Source: Pedobacter ginsenosidimutans (GTDB taxonomy: Bacteria > Bacteroidota > Bacteroidia > Sphingobacteriales > Sphingobacteriaceae). Taken from it: DNA of 54,906 nucleotides. The stretch lies in contig NZ_LMZQ01000042.1 in NCBI RefSeq assembly GCF_001442625.1, positions 1-54,906 of the forward strand, written 5' to 3'. A program made the translations under genes and the position numbers. Position 1 is the stretch's first letter. Each line of letters opens with the position of its first letter. Positions 9,893 through 17,456 of this stretch are shown here, piece by piece. The notes under the pieces are model-generated. The model searched no databases. It saw only the letters and a program-made list of their open reading frames with translations, and had not been told where the DNA came from.

Positions 9893-10897
9893 TTACCCAA
9901 ACAAGCCTGCAAAAATTTTATTCGAATGCAATTTTGCCTGATGATCGTAAATATGCGAGGTGCTCATAATCTCGTTTACACCATATTTTGCAACAAAAGC
10001 TTCTAAATTTTCTTTAATGGTTTCGGCACTACCGATAAAAGAATAATACAACATTTGTTCTACAGCTTCTTTTTCCAACTGATCCCAATAAACATTAATA
10101 TCGTCTACTGCAGGTTTCAATAATTCTCTTTTGCCTGTAATTACACCGAGGAACATGCGTTTTACAGAGCTTGATAAACGTTCAGCTTCTGCGTCGGTAT
10201 CAGCAGCAACCACATTTACACAGGCCATTACATAAGGTTCCTGTAAAAATGGGGATGGCTTAAAGTTATTTCTATAGATGGCGATGGCCTGTTCGAAATA
10301 AGCTGGTGCAAAATGACTTGCAAAAGCATAAGGAAGGCCTTTTTCTGCTGCTAATCGGGCGCTATCTGTACTCGAGCCCAAAATCCAGATCGGAATATCC
10401 AATCCTTCTCCCGGAATGGCTCTTACACTCGCACGATTATTATCTGCGGAGAAAAACTGCTGTAGCTTGTCAATATCTCTGGGAAAGCTATGAACGGCAC
10501 TAAAATTTTCACCACGGATGGCCATTGCCGTAACCTGATCGGTTCCAGGTGCCCTGCCCAAGCCGAGATCGATACGGTTGGGATAAAGAGAAGCCAAAGT
10601 GCCAAATTGTTCGGCAACAATTAAGGGTGCGTGATTGGGTAGCATAATGCCTCCAGAGCCTACGCGGATCTTATTGGTGCCACCAGCAATATAACCAATA
10701 AGCACAGCTGTTGCAGAACTGGCAACACCAGCCATATTATGGTGTTCGGCAAACCAGTAACGTGTATAACCTAAATTTTCAGACTGTTTAGCTAAATCGA
10801 GGCTTGTTTTAAAAGTATCTGAAGCAGTAAAACCATCTAATACGGTTGCAAGATCGAGAACGGAATAAGGAATATTTTTCAATAAGTGATTAGCCAT
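9893..10897 (-). CDS. LLM-class flavin-dependent oxidoreductase
   Basis: A 334-residue cytoplasmic protein of the bacterial luciferase-like monooxygenase family, single-domain alkanal-monooxygenase-like type. Diagnostic segments are YSVLDLATV near residue 11, RYWFAEHHN at about 46-54, GGIMLPNHAPL near 82-92, and DLGLGRAPGTD near 111-121. Such enzymes use reduced flavin and oxygen; the substrate is not predictable here. A -7 box (TATTTTTG, minus strand) lies 28 bp upstream. It appears monocistronic. Confidence 0.92.
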   Translation of the reverse strand: MANHLLKNIPYSVLDLATVLDGFTASDTFKTSLDLAKQSENLGYTRYWFAEHHNMAGVASSATAVLIGYIAGGTNKIRVGSGGIMLPNHAPLIVAEQFGTLASLYPNRIDLGLGRAPGTDQVTAMAIRGENFSAVHSFPRDIDKLQQFFSADNNRASVRAIPGEGLDIPIWILGSSTDSARLAAEKGLPYAFASHFAPAYFEQAIAIYRNNFKPSPFLQEPYVMACVNVVAADTDAEAERLSSSVKRMFLGVITGKRELLKPAVDDINVYWDQLEKEAVEQMLYYSFIGSAETIKENLEAFVAKYGVNEIMSTSHIYDHQAKLHSNKIFAGLFG

Positions 10898-10924
10898 AAA
10901 TTAAAAGGGATAAAATCTACGCCA

Positions 10925-10932
10925 CAAAAATA
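10925..10932 (-). promoter_or_regulatory. Bacteroidota -7 box of the LLM oxidoreductase gene
   Basis: Minus-strand TATTTTTG matches TAnnTTTG exactly and would start transcription about 20 nt before the ATG. No clear -33 TTTG is seen. Confidence 0.45.
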
Positions 10933-11293
10933 TCCTTAATAAAACCAAGTCTGGTTAATCTGAATATATATGACGTTTAACCAACACTAATCAGTACAGT
11001 GGGTATTATGCAAAGAAGTTATGCAAAATGAAACACGATCAGACAACAGGGAATACACAGATGTAGGAGTATATATATTATTGTAACAAAACGTACAAAT
11101 CTGTGCTCTTAGCTTGATTAAAACTTATAATTCGATTAGCAAAAACATTAAAGGCGGAGTATATTTTATAGGTATTCTAGAATATTTTTATGGATTGTGG
11201 CTATTGCCGGCATCTTCTAAACTTAATTGACACATTTTTGCGTTAAATTAGTAAATAAGAAAAAGACTTAAAATTAATCCGTACAGATAGTAC

Positions 11294-11312
11294 CCTTTTC
11301 GGTACGAAAAGG
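11294..11312. promoter_or_regulatory. 19-bp perfect palindrome upstream of the first LytTR regulator
   Basis: CCTTTTCG, three-base spacer GTA, then CGAAAAGG: eight-base arms without mismatch, ending 35 bp before the ATG at 11348. A near-consensus -7 box TAATTTCG follows at 11315-11322, so a bound protein would cover the -33 region. The 440-bp gap 10898-11347 otherwise shows no gene; a short direct repeat TTATGCAAA occurs at 11006 and 11019. Confidence 0.5.
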
Positions 11313-11347
11313 CGTAATTTCGTTATAAGAGAAACAGATTTTTGAAG

Positions 11348-12073
11348 ATGATTAAGTGCATAGCCATAGACGACCAGTTCAGTTCCTTAGTGGGGCTACA
11401 AAAATATATTGAGGATACTCCTAACATGCGACTCGTCCAGCAATATACTGATCCAATTACTGCTTTAAGAGAGCTAGCCAACTCAGAAACAGTCGATGTA
11501 ATTTTTATGGATGTGGAAATGCCTCAGATTTCCGGCCTGGAATTGGCTAAGGCCATCCGCTTTAAAACCAGAAAACTCGTCTTCACCACCTCACACCAGG
11601 AATATGCTTTTGATGCTTTTGAAGCTGCAGGTGATGCTTATTTGCTTAAACCATATAGTTATGCCAAATTTGCAACTACAATTACCCGGCTTTTTGGACA
11701 GGAAATGACGGGTGGTACCAACGAAGATTATTTTTTAGTTAAAAACAAAGAAGAGGAACACCGTGCGGTAATGGTTAAATATGAAGATATTATTGCTTTT
11801 GAGAGTTTTCACAATTACATCAAGATATATACCGTTGAAAAAGTAATTATTGCTTACTTAAGTTTAAAAGATGTTAGGGAACAGCTTAGCATTAAGAAAG
11901 GCTTTATACAGTTACACCGCGGTTATATTGTTGCCATTGATAAGATTTTGTATGTGGATGGCAACCGGATTACCATGAACAACCACATTGGCTTTACCGT
12001 TGGAGATATTTATTATAATGAATTTAAAAATTTTATTTCTGAAAGGCTAATCATCAGTAGCCGTAAAAAATAA
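11348..12073 (+). CDS. LytTR-family response regulator (first system)
   Basis: A 241-residue DNA-binding response regulator. The receiver domain covers about 1-120 with acidic Asp8-Asp9, phospho-acceptor Asp55 (FMDVEMP) and the conserved Lys of LLKPYS. The LytTR DNA-binding domain covers about 135-238 (AFESFHNYIKIYT, LHRGYIVAIDKI). I chose the ATG at 11348 over the TTG two codons earlier because it gives the canonical MIKCIAIDD start. Its kinase partner is encoded 236 bp downstream on the same strand; a small peptide gene on the other strand sits between them. Confidence 0.92.
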   Translation: MIKCIAIDDQFSSLVGLQKYIEDTPNMRLVQQYTDPITALRELANSETVDVIFMDVEMPQISGLELAKAIRFKTRKLVFTTSHQEYAFDAFEAAGDAYLLKPYSYAKFATTITRLFGQEMTGGTNEDYFLVKNKEEEHRAVMVKYEDIIAFESFHNYIKIYTVEKVIIAYLSLKDVREQLSIKKGFIQLHRGYIVAIDKILYVDGNRITMNNHIGFTVGDIYYNEFKNFISERLIISSRKK

Positions 12074-12101
12074 CGGCTACCGATGAAAACATTCAATAAT
12101 T

Positions 12102-12233
12102 TTAAATTATACCTGTATTCGTAGAAACTGTTATAGTAGTTGGATCAGACACCGTTGTTGGGTTACTGATCTCTTTACTCAGTTTTTTTTTAAATACAAA
12201 TAGTGTTCTTTTAGCTAGTTTTTGAGTCTTCAT
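12102..12233 (-). CDS. 43-residue Thr/Ser-rich peptide, candidate RiPP or signal precursor
   Basis: A small ORF on the strand opposite the flanking regulator and kinase genes, filling the gap between them. The N-terminal half is basic with an aromatic block (FVFKKK, residues 12-17). The C-terminal half is rich in Thr and Ser (DPTTITVSTNTG, residues 30-41) and ends GII. There is no Cys and no signal peptide. This split, a charged leader-like half and a Thr/Ser tail, resembles precursors of ribosomally made modified peptides in Bacteroidota as I recall them. A -7-like box (TAGTTTTC) lies 15 bp upstream. No modifying enzyme is nearby. The ORF is clear in the sequence; that it is translated, and its role, are inference. 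Confidence 0.55.
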   Translation of the reverse strand: MKTQKLAKRTLFVFKKKLSKEISNPTTVSDPTTITVSTNTGII

Positions 12234-12309
12234 AATTGTTTTTTTTCGAAAACTAGCAGCGATAGCGCCCTATAACTTTAGTTGTTACACAGATAGTAAA
12301 TAAGTCATT

Positions 12310-13449
12310 ATGGATAGATTAAAACGGAGCATGGGAATGTTACGAAACTGGTTACATACTTACCGGATACATATAATTGCATGGTCTGTATTTATATTTT
12401 GGGAAACCGTTGTGGTTATTTACTGGGTAGGTATGGCCGGTACATTTGGTAACTATGCTATTCATTACACCATTAATATCACCTTCTTTTATACCTATAC
12501 TTTACTGCTGGAAAAAGCAACAGCATTTCATAACGGAGCACTATGGAAAGTTCCTCTGGTTGTGATATCAACTATCTTGATTTATTTAGGTCTGGTTACT
12601 GGTGTAGACATTTTGCTAAATACCTATACTAATATTTTACCTGGAGAACTACCAAGTCTTAGAATCAGAATAGCCAAGGTGCTTTATAGAGGCTCATTTT
12701 TCCTTATTTTTTCTACAGGTTATTATTTCTTAAAGCGGTTCATCAGAGAAAAAGCAGAAAAATCCCGTATTGAAAAGCAGCGTTTTCAAATGCTTATTGA
12801 TAAGGAAAAAATGGACAAGGAACTAGCCATGTCTAAAAATGCTTTCATGAAGGCACAAATTAATCCCCATCTGCTTTTTAACACATTTGAGTTTGTACAC
12901 CAGAAACTAAGCACCTACTCTCCAGAAGACGCCAAAGTAATGCTTTATCTTTCTGATATGATGCGTTTTGCTGCCAATACCCAGCACAATGAAGGCTACG
13001 TATATTTAAGTGAAGAAATTGCACAATGCGAAAATCTGATTGGTTTGCACCGCATTACACAGGGTGCAATTTATATCGAACTTGCCAGCGGTCCTGATCT
13101 TGGTGGCATCAAATTAATTCCACTTGTTTTGCTTACTATTTTAGAAAACATGTTTAAACACGGGAATCTTAATGACATAGAAAACAAGGCCACTATAGAT
13201 GTTTACACCTTTGATGGCAAACTGCGTATCGAAAGCCGCAATATACCCAGATTAGTAAAAAGCAAAGTAGGCTTTGGCTCAGGAATGGACAATATCCATA
13301 ACCGATTAAAATACGCTTACCACCAAAATGCCGAAATAACTGCAGGAATTGACGAAGAAGGTTTCTATATTTTAAGCATAAGCATTTCCTTAAATGCATT
13401 AATAATAGAATCTGAAGATAAAAAAACTGAACAAACTATCCCTCTTTAA
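12310..13449 (+). CDS. LytS-type sensor histidine kinase (first system)
   Basis: A 379-residue inner-membrane kinase without a separate sensor domain. Four transmembrane segments are seen at about 18-38, 48-66, 80-100 and 127-143. A coiled stretch (about 145-180) leads to the His_kinase domain with INPHLLFN (phospho-acceptor His near residue 193), the N box LENMFKHG near 280 and the glycine box GFGSGMDNI near 322. It should phosphorylate the LytTR regulator upstream. A near-consensus -7 box TAACTTTA at 12273-12280 lies 29 bp before the ATG, so it may have its own promoter. The ligand is unknown. Confidence 0.92.
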   Translation: MDRLKRSMGMLRNWLHTYRIHIIAWSVFIFWETVVVIYWVGMAGTFGNYAIHYTINITFFYTYTLLLEKATAFHNGALWKVPLVVISTILIYLGLVTGVDILLNTYTNILPGELPSLRIRIAKVLYRGSFFLIFSTGYYFLKRFIREKAEKSRIEKQRFQMLIDKEKMDKELAMSKNAFMKAQINPHLLFNTFEFVHQKLSTYSPEDAKVMLYLSDMMRFAANTQHNEGYVYLSEEIAQCENLIGLHRITQGAIYIELASGPDLGGIKLIPLVLLTILENMFKHGNLNDIENKATIDVYTFDGKLRIESRNIPRLVKSKVGFGSGMDNIHNRLKYAYHQNAEITAGIDEEGFYILSISISLNALIIESEDKKTEQTIPL

Positions 13450-13637
13450 CAATTAGATTGTTCCAATAAGAAAACCTTCCCTTAAACACATTTTCGCCAC
13501 CAATAAAATATTATCTATTTCCTCAACTTAATGTAACAAAATTATTACTATATTAAACCTTCCTAATTGACGTTCTATTATTCAGATAAATCTTCATTGA
13601 AGAATTAAGTGTAAATCTTAACCAGACAGATTAAAAA

Positions 13638-13850
13638 ATGAGAAAGGGTACAATATGCTATGTAGATCTAAATAGTGGGCATGGCATTATTAAAGATGAA
13701 AATGAACAGAAAATTCAGTTCTTTTTAATGGAACTTCAGGAAGAAATCAGGCTCAATGATGAAATTTCTTTTGAAATAGAGCTTACAGCAAGAGGACTTG
13801 CTGCAACAAAAATACATTTAGTTAGCACTGCAGAATTAACATCCCAATAG
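13638..13850 (+). CDS. Small cold-shock-domain-like protein
   Basis: A 70-residue protein with the CspA fold pattern: an opening strand GTICYVDLNSGHGIIKDEN where the usual KGFGFI is altered to GHGIIK, QFFL in place of the VFVH block, then LNDEISFEIELTARGLAATKI, matching the family's closing strands. Nucleic-acid binding is plausible, but the RNP1/RNP2 aromatic residues are only partly kept. It is monocistronic as far as can be seen. Confidence 0.75.
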   Translation: MRKGTICYVDLNSGHGIIKDENEQKIQFFLMELQEEIRLNDEISFEIELTARGLAATKIHLVSTAELTSQ

Positions 13851-14056
13851 CGACTCAATGAAACTTTGAGGCCAATATTAATCTAATAAAGGAAATTAAT
13901 ACTGATTTAAACCTAATTGACTATCGCTTGTACTAATTGTATATTCAATAAACCTAAAGGATGCTGTAGCAAAATAGGTTTACCGGGGATTTTATATGTG
14001 ATATTTTAAATAATAGAAATTTAATATGAAGTGAAATCCCTCTTTCCAATGCAAGA

Positions 14057-14545
14057 TTACCACTTCTGAATAGGTGGGTAACTGGATTTTTCTTCCCTGC
14101 GGCTAAGTTTCTTTATAAAATCTTCACCAAAATCGTGGCTATAAACTTTAAAATTGATTGCCCACTCATCCTTTATCATGGCAGGTACAAATTTTTCAAA
14201 CATTTTTTCAAATGACCTGAAATTTACAAAGGGTTTACAGACCACCATGTATTCAGAATCTGAATTCACTATAATTTCCTCAATAAGCTTTGGCCATCTC
14301 AATTTAATCTCGATAGGCAAAGTTTGATATTGCTGCCGATCAATAAACAGCCCTATATTTTGTATAAGCGCTTCAGATAAGGAACTGCCTAACAATGTTT
14401 TCCATTCCCCATCTTCTTTTACTATCCTTTCCAATACCTGTTCATGATCAAGAACAGTCCATAGCCCACCTCTCGAAAGCTGGATAAGCTGAAAATGCAT
14501 GATATCGCCATTAGGCAGATTAAAGAAAAAGTCGAGTTCGATCAT
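14057..14545 (-). CDS. Hypothetical protein, 162 residues
   Basis: I do not recognise this protein. It is acidic-to-neutral, has no signal peptide or membrane segment, and alternates helices and strands (for example LPIEIKLRWPKLIEEIIV in the middle). The ATG at 14545 is preferred to the TTG just before it. Upstream and downstream gaps hold no partner genes. Codon use looks like that of its neighbours. Confidence 0.65.
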   Translation of the reverse strand: MIELDFFFNLPNGDIMHFQLIQLSRGGLWTVLDHEQVLERIVKEDGEWKTLLGSSLSEALIQNIGLFIDRQQYQTLPIEIKLRWPKLIEEIIVNSDSEYMVVCKPFVNFRSFEKMFEKFVPAMIKDEWAINFKVYSHDFGEDFIKKLSRREEKSSYPPIQKW

Positions 14546-14784
14546 CAATAATGAGGTGATACTATATATTGCGAAATCAAAAGTATAGAACTATTTCTAA
14601 AGCACAAAAAAGCACAACATTAAAAACTTGATTACTTATTTCTGCTCAGTAATTTTTAACTGTTCAGCCAAGCAATTATGTGTGTTTTTTCTTAAAGTTA
14701 AATAACTGTTAAATAAAAAATTGATATTTATCATCAAATAAATTCCAAAAACATCCAAAAAGCGTAATATTAAACATACAAAAA

Positions 14785-14816
14785 GTTTAATTTTAACAAT
14801 TATACATGTATCTTTG
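14785..14816 (+). promoter_or_regulatory. Promoter close to the ATG of the exported hypothetical
   Basis: A perfect -7 box TATCTTTG at 14809-14816 lies 20 bp after a TTTA -33 element at 14785-14788. The box ends four bases before the ATG at 14821, so transcription would begin at or next to the start codon. This also rules out the upstream ATG at 14806. Confidence 0.55.
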
Positions 14817-14820
14817 TCGC

Positions 14821-15447
14821 ATGAAAAGTGCCAAACCATCCGCTCTAGTACTCCTTTTAATTACCTCATTATCTTGCTTATCAATTCATGTTCTTGCTCA
14901 AAACAAGCAAATAAAACAATCTGATATTTTCGAGAATATAGATAGATTGAACGGAAACGATATGATTGAGCGTTTAGCCGCTCAGCGCAGTGCATTTAAC
15001 AAAAATCGTTCGAAAAATAGCCTTCCAAAGGCAGAATATATTATCAACAGGAACAACTTAACCCTCATTAGCTTTAATGGCTTAGATTATTATGTAAAAA
15101 ACAATAGGGTAATAGGTATACAAGGACTAAATCTTTCGGATGAAGTATTGAACCAGATCACAGACAAATTGGTTCTTTTAGACAGCATCCAGTTTAATCA
15201 CAGTGAGCGGTCAAATACCGAACATTTTAATCCAAATGTCGATTTTCAAAAGATCAGGAATATCGACCGTCAATTTATGCTTACACTTAAAATATTGTCG
15301 AGCACAGTAAGAGACATAGCTGCACTTACTAAAAGTGAAAATCCATCTTTAACCGTTGAGAATAACGTTGCAAAAATGCGCTTACCAAATATTGATAAAG
15401 CTGCAGAAAAATCAAATATACAATCGCTGGTGTTATTATCGAAATAA
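14821..15447 (+). CDS. Exported hypothetical protein, 208 residues
   Basis: It has a clear signal peptide of about 27 residues (hydrophobic LVLLLITSLSCLSIHVLA, then Q). The mature part is hydrophilic and has no motif I recognise; a middle block NNLTLISFNGLDYYVKNNRV looks like paired strands and the end is helical. The start at 14821 is fixed by the promoter directly in front. It converges on the isomerase-like gene, 39 bp away. Confidence 0.7.
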   Translation: MKSAKPSALVLLLITSLSCLSIHVLAQNKQIKQSDIFENIDRLNGNDMIERLAAQRSAFNKNRSKNSLPKAEYIINRNNLTLISFNGLDYYVKNNRVIGIQGLNLSDEVLNQITDKLVLLDSIQFNHSERSNTEHFNPNVDFQKIRNIDRQFMLTLKILSSTVRDIAALTKSENPSLTVENNVAKMRLPNIDKAAEKSNIQSLVLLSK

Positions 15448-15486
15448 CAGCATTTATAATCTTATTTCAGTGAGAAAGAGTAATAA

Positions 15487-16380
15487 TTAATCTGCTTTCT
15501 TTTCCGAATACACTTCGGCAATCTGAGCAGAAAGATATTTGAAAGCAAGTGGCATTTCGACAGCAGCATTTTTGATGCTTCCTTCCATAAAGATGAAACC
15601 TTTATAGTTTATTTTGTGCAAGGCCCTTAAATAAGGCTTAAAATCGTCGCCCATAACACCTGGCAACGACCTGTTTTGTTTTTCGGCAACCTCAGAAAAT
15701 GCAATCAATGTTCCGGCTTCGATAATTTCATCTGGAGATTCTCCTTCACGCATCATGTGAAATATATCAGCATTAAGCCTGAAATTTGGATGATCAATCT
15801 CCCTTACAATTTCTGCAGCAGACTTTAGCGAGGTAATGAAGTTAGTTTCGGTGGTTTCGAGGTTTTCTAACAAAATTGTAACCTTATATTTCCCGGCAAT
15901 TTGTGCTAGTTTTTTGCCCAGGCTAATAAAATCTAATTTTGCCTTAACGACATTATAATCTGCCGGAATGCTCCTTGCACCCGAACTGCCCAAAACAATA
16001 AACTTGATCCCCGCTTGCTGAGCTCTTGAAAGAACAGTTTCGGTATAAGTTAAAACCTTTGTTTCATCTACCTCCGGGCCAGCTATTTTTATATTCGCCG
16101 GATAAAAAAGGTTACAGGTTAACACTTTACATTTTGCAGCTTTAATCTTTTTCAAATTGGCACGAAACTGATCATCTGTTAATGCAGGAGAAAGCATCTT
16201 CGGAACAGATTCGCCAATCATTTTAAAACCTGAAGCATAAGCTAAACTATCCTGTGTTAAACCTGATACAATACCTAAACGCGGATATACCTGTTTATCT
16301 TTATCAGAAATAAAACCACAAAAACCGATGTAGATCAGGCAGATAAAAAAAGCCAGATAGCTAAATTTTGTACTTCTCAT
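15487..16380 (-). CDS. Exported sugar isomerase/epimerase-like TIM-barrel protein
   Basis: A 297-residue member of the xylose-isomerase-like TIM-barrel (AP endonuclease 2) family. A hydrophobic N terminus (about 8-24) suggests export or membrane anchoring. Likely metal ligands are the Glu of LLENLET near residue 172, the Asp and His of NADIFHMM near 205, and the Glu of FIFMEGS near 272. Members act on sugar or inositol substrates; which one is not clear. No sugar-uptake genes are adjacent. Confidence 0.8.
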   Translation of the reverse strand: MRSTKFSYLAFFICLIYIGFCGFISDKDKQVYPRLGIVSGLTQDSLAYASGFKMIGESVPKMLSPALTDDQFRANLKKIKAAKCKVLTCNLFYPANIKIAGPEVDETKVLTYTETVLSRAQQAGIKFIVLGSSGARSIPADYNVVKAKLDFISLGKKLAQIAGKYKVTILLENLETTETNFITSLKSAAEIVREIDHPNFRLNADIFHMMREGESPDEIIEAGTLIAFSEVAEKQNRSLPGVMGDDFKPYLRALHKINYKGFIFMEGSIKNAAVEMPLAFKYLSAQIAEVYSEKKAD

Positions 16381-16416
16381 ATTGTTACTTAAACGATTTG
16401 GTCAAAAAATGAAGTC

Positions 16417-16593
16417 TCAAGCTCCCCTTCTCCTAATTAACTGAACAACTCGCTGGTGAGCGTCTAAGAATTCTTCCTTAAAGATAATATAAAATCTGTC
16501 CATTAAGTTTTGTATCAGCAAAATCACAGATTGCGAAGAAAACTGAATAAATGGAAGCTCCTCTGAATCAGATGCAAAAATAATTTCTTCCAT
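16417..16593 (-). CDS. Possible small protein, 58 residues
   Basis: An ATG-started ORF with an acidic start (MEEIIFASDSEELPF), a hydrophobic middle (SVILLIQNLMDRFYIIF) and a basic end (RRRGA). The same frame stays open upstream to 16713 without a usual start codon, so it may be a decayed remnant of a longer gene. It lies between the isomerase-like gene (same strand) and the divergent GIN gene. No family recognised. Confidence 0.3.
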   Translation of the reverse strand: MEEIIFASDSEELPFIQFSSQSVILLIQNLMDRFYIIFKEEFLDAHQRVVQLIRRRGA

Positions 16594-16736
16594 TCGGCAG
16601 TTTTTAAATCCAGTTCGTCGACAATTTAGCTGTGTTGGTATAATAGCGGCATTTCTACTGCAACGTTTTTGGGGTAAAGGCGTCTTATCTACAAAACATT
16701 CACAAAATATTAATTAAAAATATAAACAACAGCATT

Positions 16737-17336
16737 ATGAAAACCTCAATCAAAACCCTAACAAAATCGCTTTTAGCAGCTATCGTTTTAAGCTCTTCTA
16801 TTTTCTCAACAAGCGTAATGGCTGATGAGAAACAACCAACTAAAGTTTCTGCACCTAAAAACGTGAACCAGGTTATTGTAAGTGGAAATGTAGAAGTTAC
16901 GTTGATACAAAGAGAGAAAGAAGGCATTAGCTATAATGATGACAATACTGGCAAAGTAAAAGTAACCCAGGATGGATATGCATTAAAAATAAGTTCAGAA
17001 GATAAAGAAGTGGCCAAAATTACCCTTTATGTTAACAATATCTACAGAGTTAAGGCATCAGACAATGCTGTTGTAAAAACACAAGGCAAATTGGATGTTA
17101 AATATCTTCAGGTATTTTTAAAGGGAAATGCGGTTGCAGAAATCAATTCTGATACAGAGAGTTTATATACCGTAATCGAAAACAATGCCGACCTAAAACT
17201 GAGCGGTGCTACTGAAAAACATACTTTGGTAATGGGTAGAACACCAAAATTAAACCTTGATAGATTTGCTGCACTAACAACAGAAATGAGTAGCCCAGAT
17301 ACAAATGCATTGCAAACTGTTGCATTGGCTAAATAA
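16737..17336 (+). CDS. Exported GIN-domain (DUF2807-like) protein, copy 1
   Basis: A 199-residue exported protein with a signal peptide ending near Ala29 (SVMA-DE). The mature part has the repeated short strands of the head-GIN/DUF2807 beta-helix: VIVSGNVEVTLIQ, NIYRVKASDNAVVKT, YLQVFLKGNAVAEI. Its function is unknown; family members are cell-envelope proteins. It is a clear paralogue of the protein at 47588-48196, with the same length and matching blocks (ISYNDDNTGKVKVTQ against ISYADDNTGNVKVTQ). Confidence 0.8.
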   Translation: MKTSIKTLTKSLLAAIVLSSSIFSTSVMADEKQPTKVSAPKNVNQVIVSGNVEVTLIQREKEGISYNDDNTGKVKVTQDGYALKISSEDKEVAKITLYVNNIYRVKASDNAVVKTQGKLDVKYLQVFLKGNAVAEINSDTESLYTVIENNADLKLSGATEKHTLVMGRTPKLNLDRFAALTTEMSSPDTNALQTVALAK

Positions 17337-17351
17337 GGAAAAGAAAAGAAC

Positions 17352-17382
17352 AAAAAAAGCGACACTTCTGTCGCTTTTTTTT
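17352..17382. terminator. Bidirectional terminator
   Basis: Seven A, stem GCGACA (17359-17364), loop CTTC, stem TGTCGC (17369-17374), eight T. It can stop both the GIN gene (plus) and the YeiH-type exporter (minus), which converge here. Confidence 0.9.
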
Positions 17383-17456
17383 CGGAAAGAAATCAGATCT
17401 CTACCAAGGTTATTACCAAAGCCTTTTGAAGGATCTTCTTAAACCCAATTCCTCAC

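Noticed and set aside
12310..13449. Kinase read as a target of the LytTR operator family found at 19045-23125
   Set aside because: No YTGTCTnnYTCAG pair occurs upstream of either gene of the first system.
13619..13631. Single half-site resembling the LytTR repeat (minus strand CTGTCTGGTTAAG) before the cold-shock-like gene
   Set aside because: It has no partner 20-21 bp away and points away from the gene; taken as chance.
14636..14839. 67-residue minus-strand ORF with hydrophobic content
   Set aside because: It overlaps the promoter and start of the exported hypothetical gene, is AT-driven and has no recognisable features.
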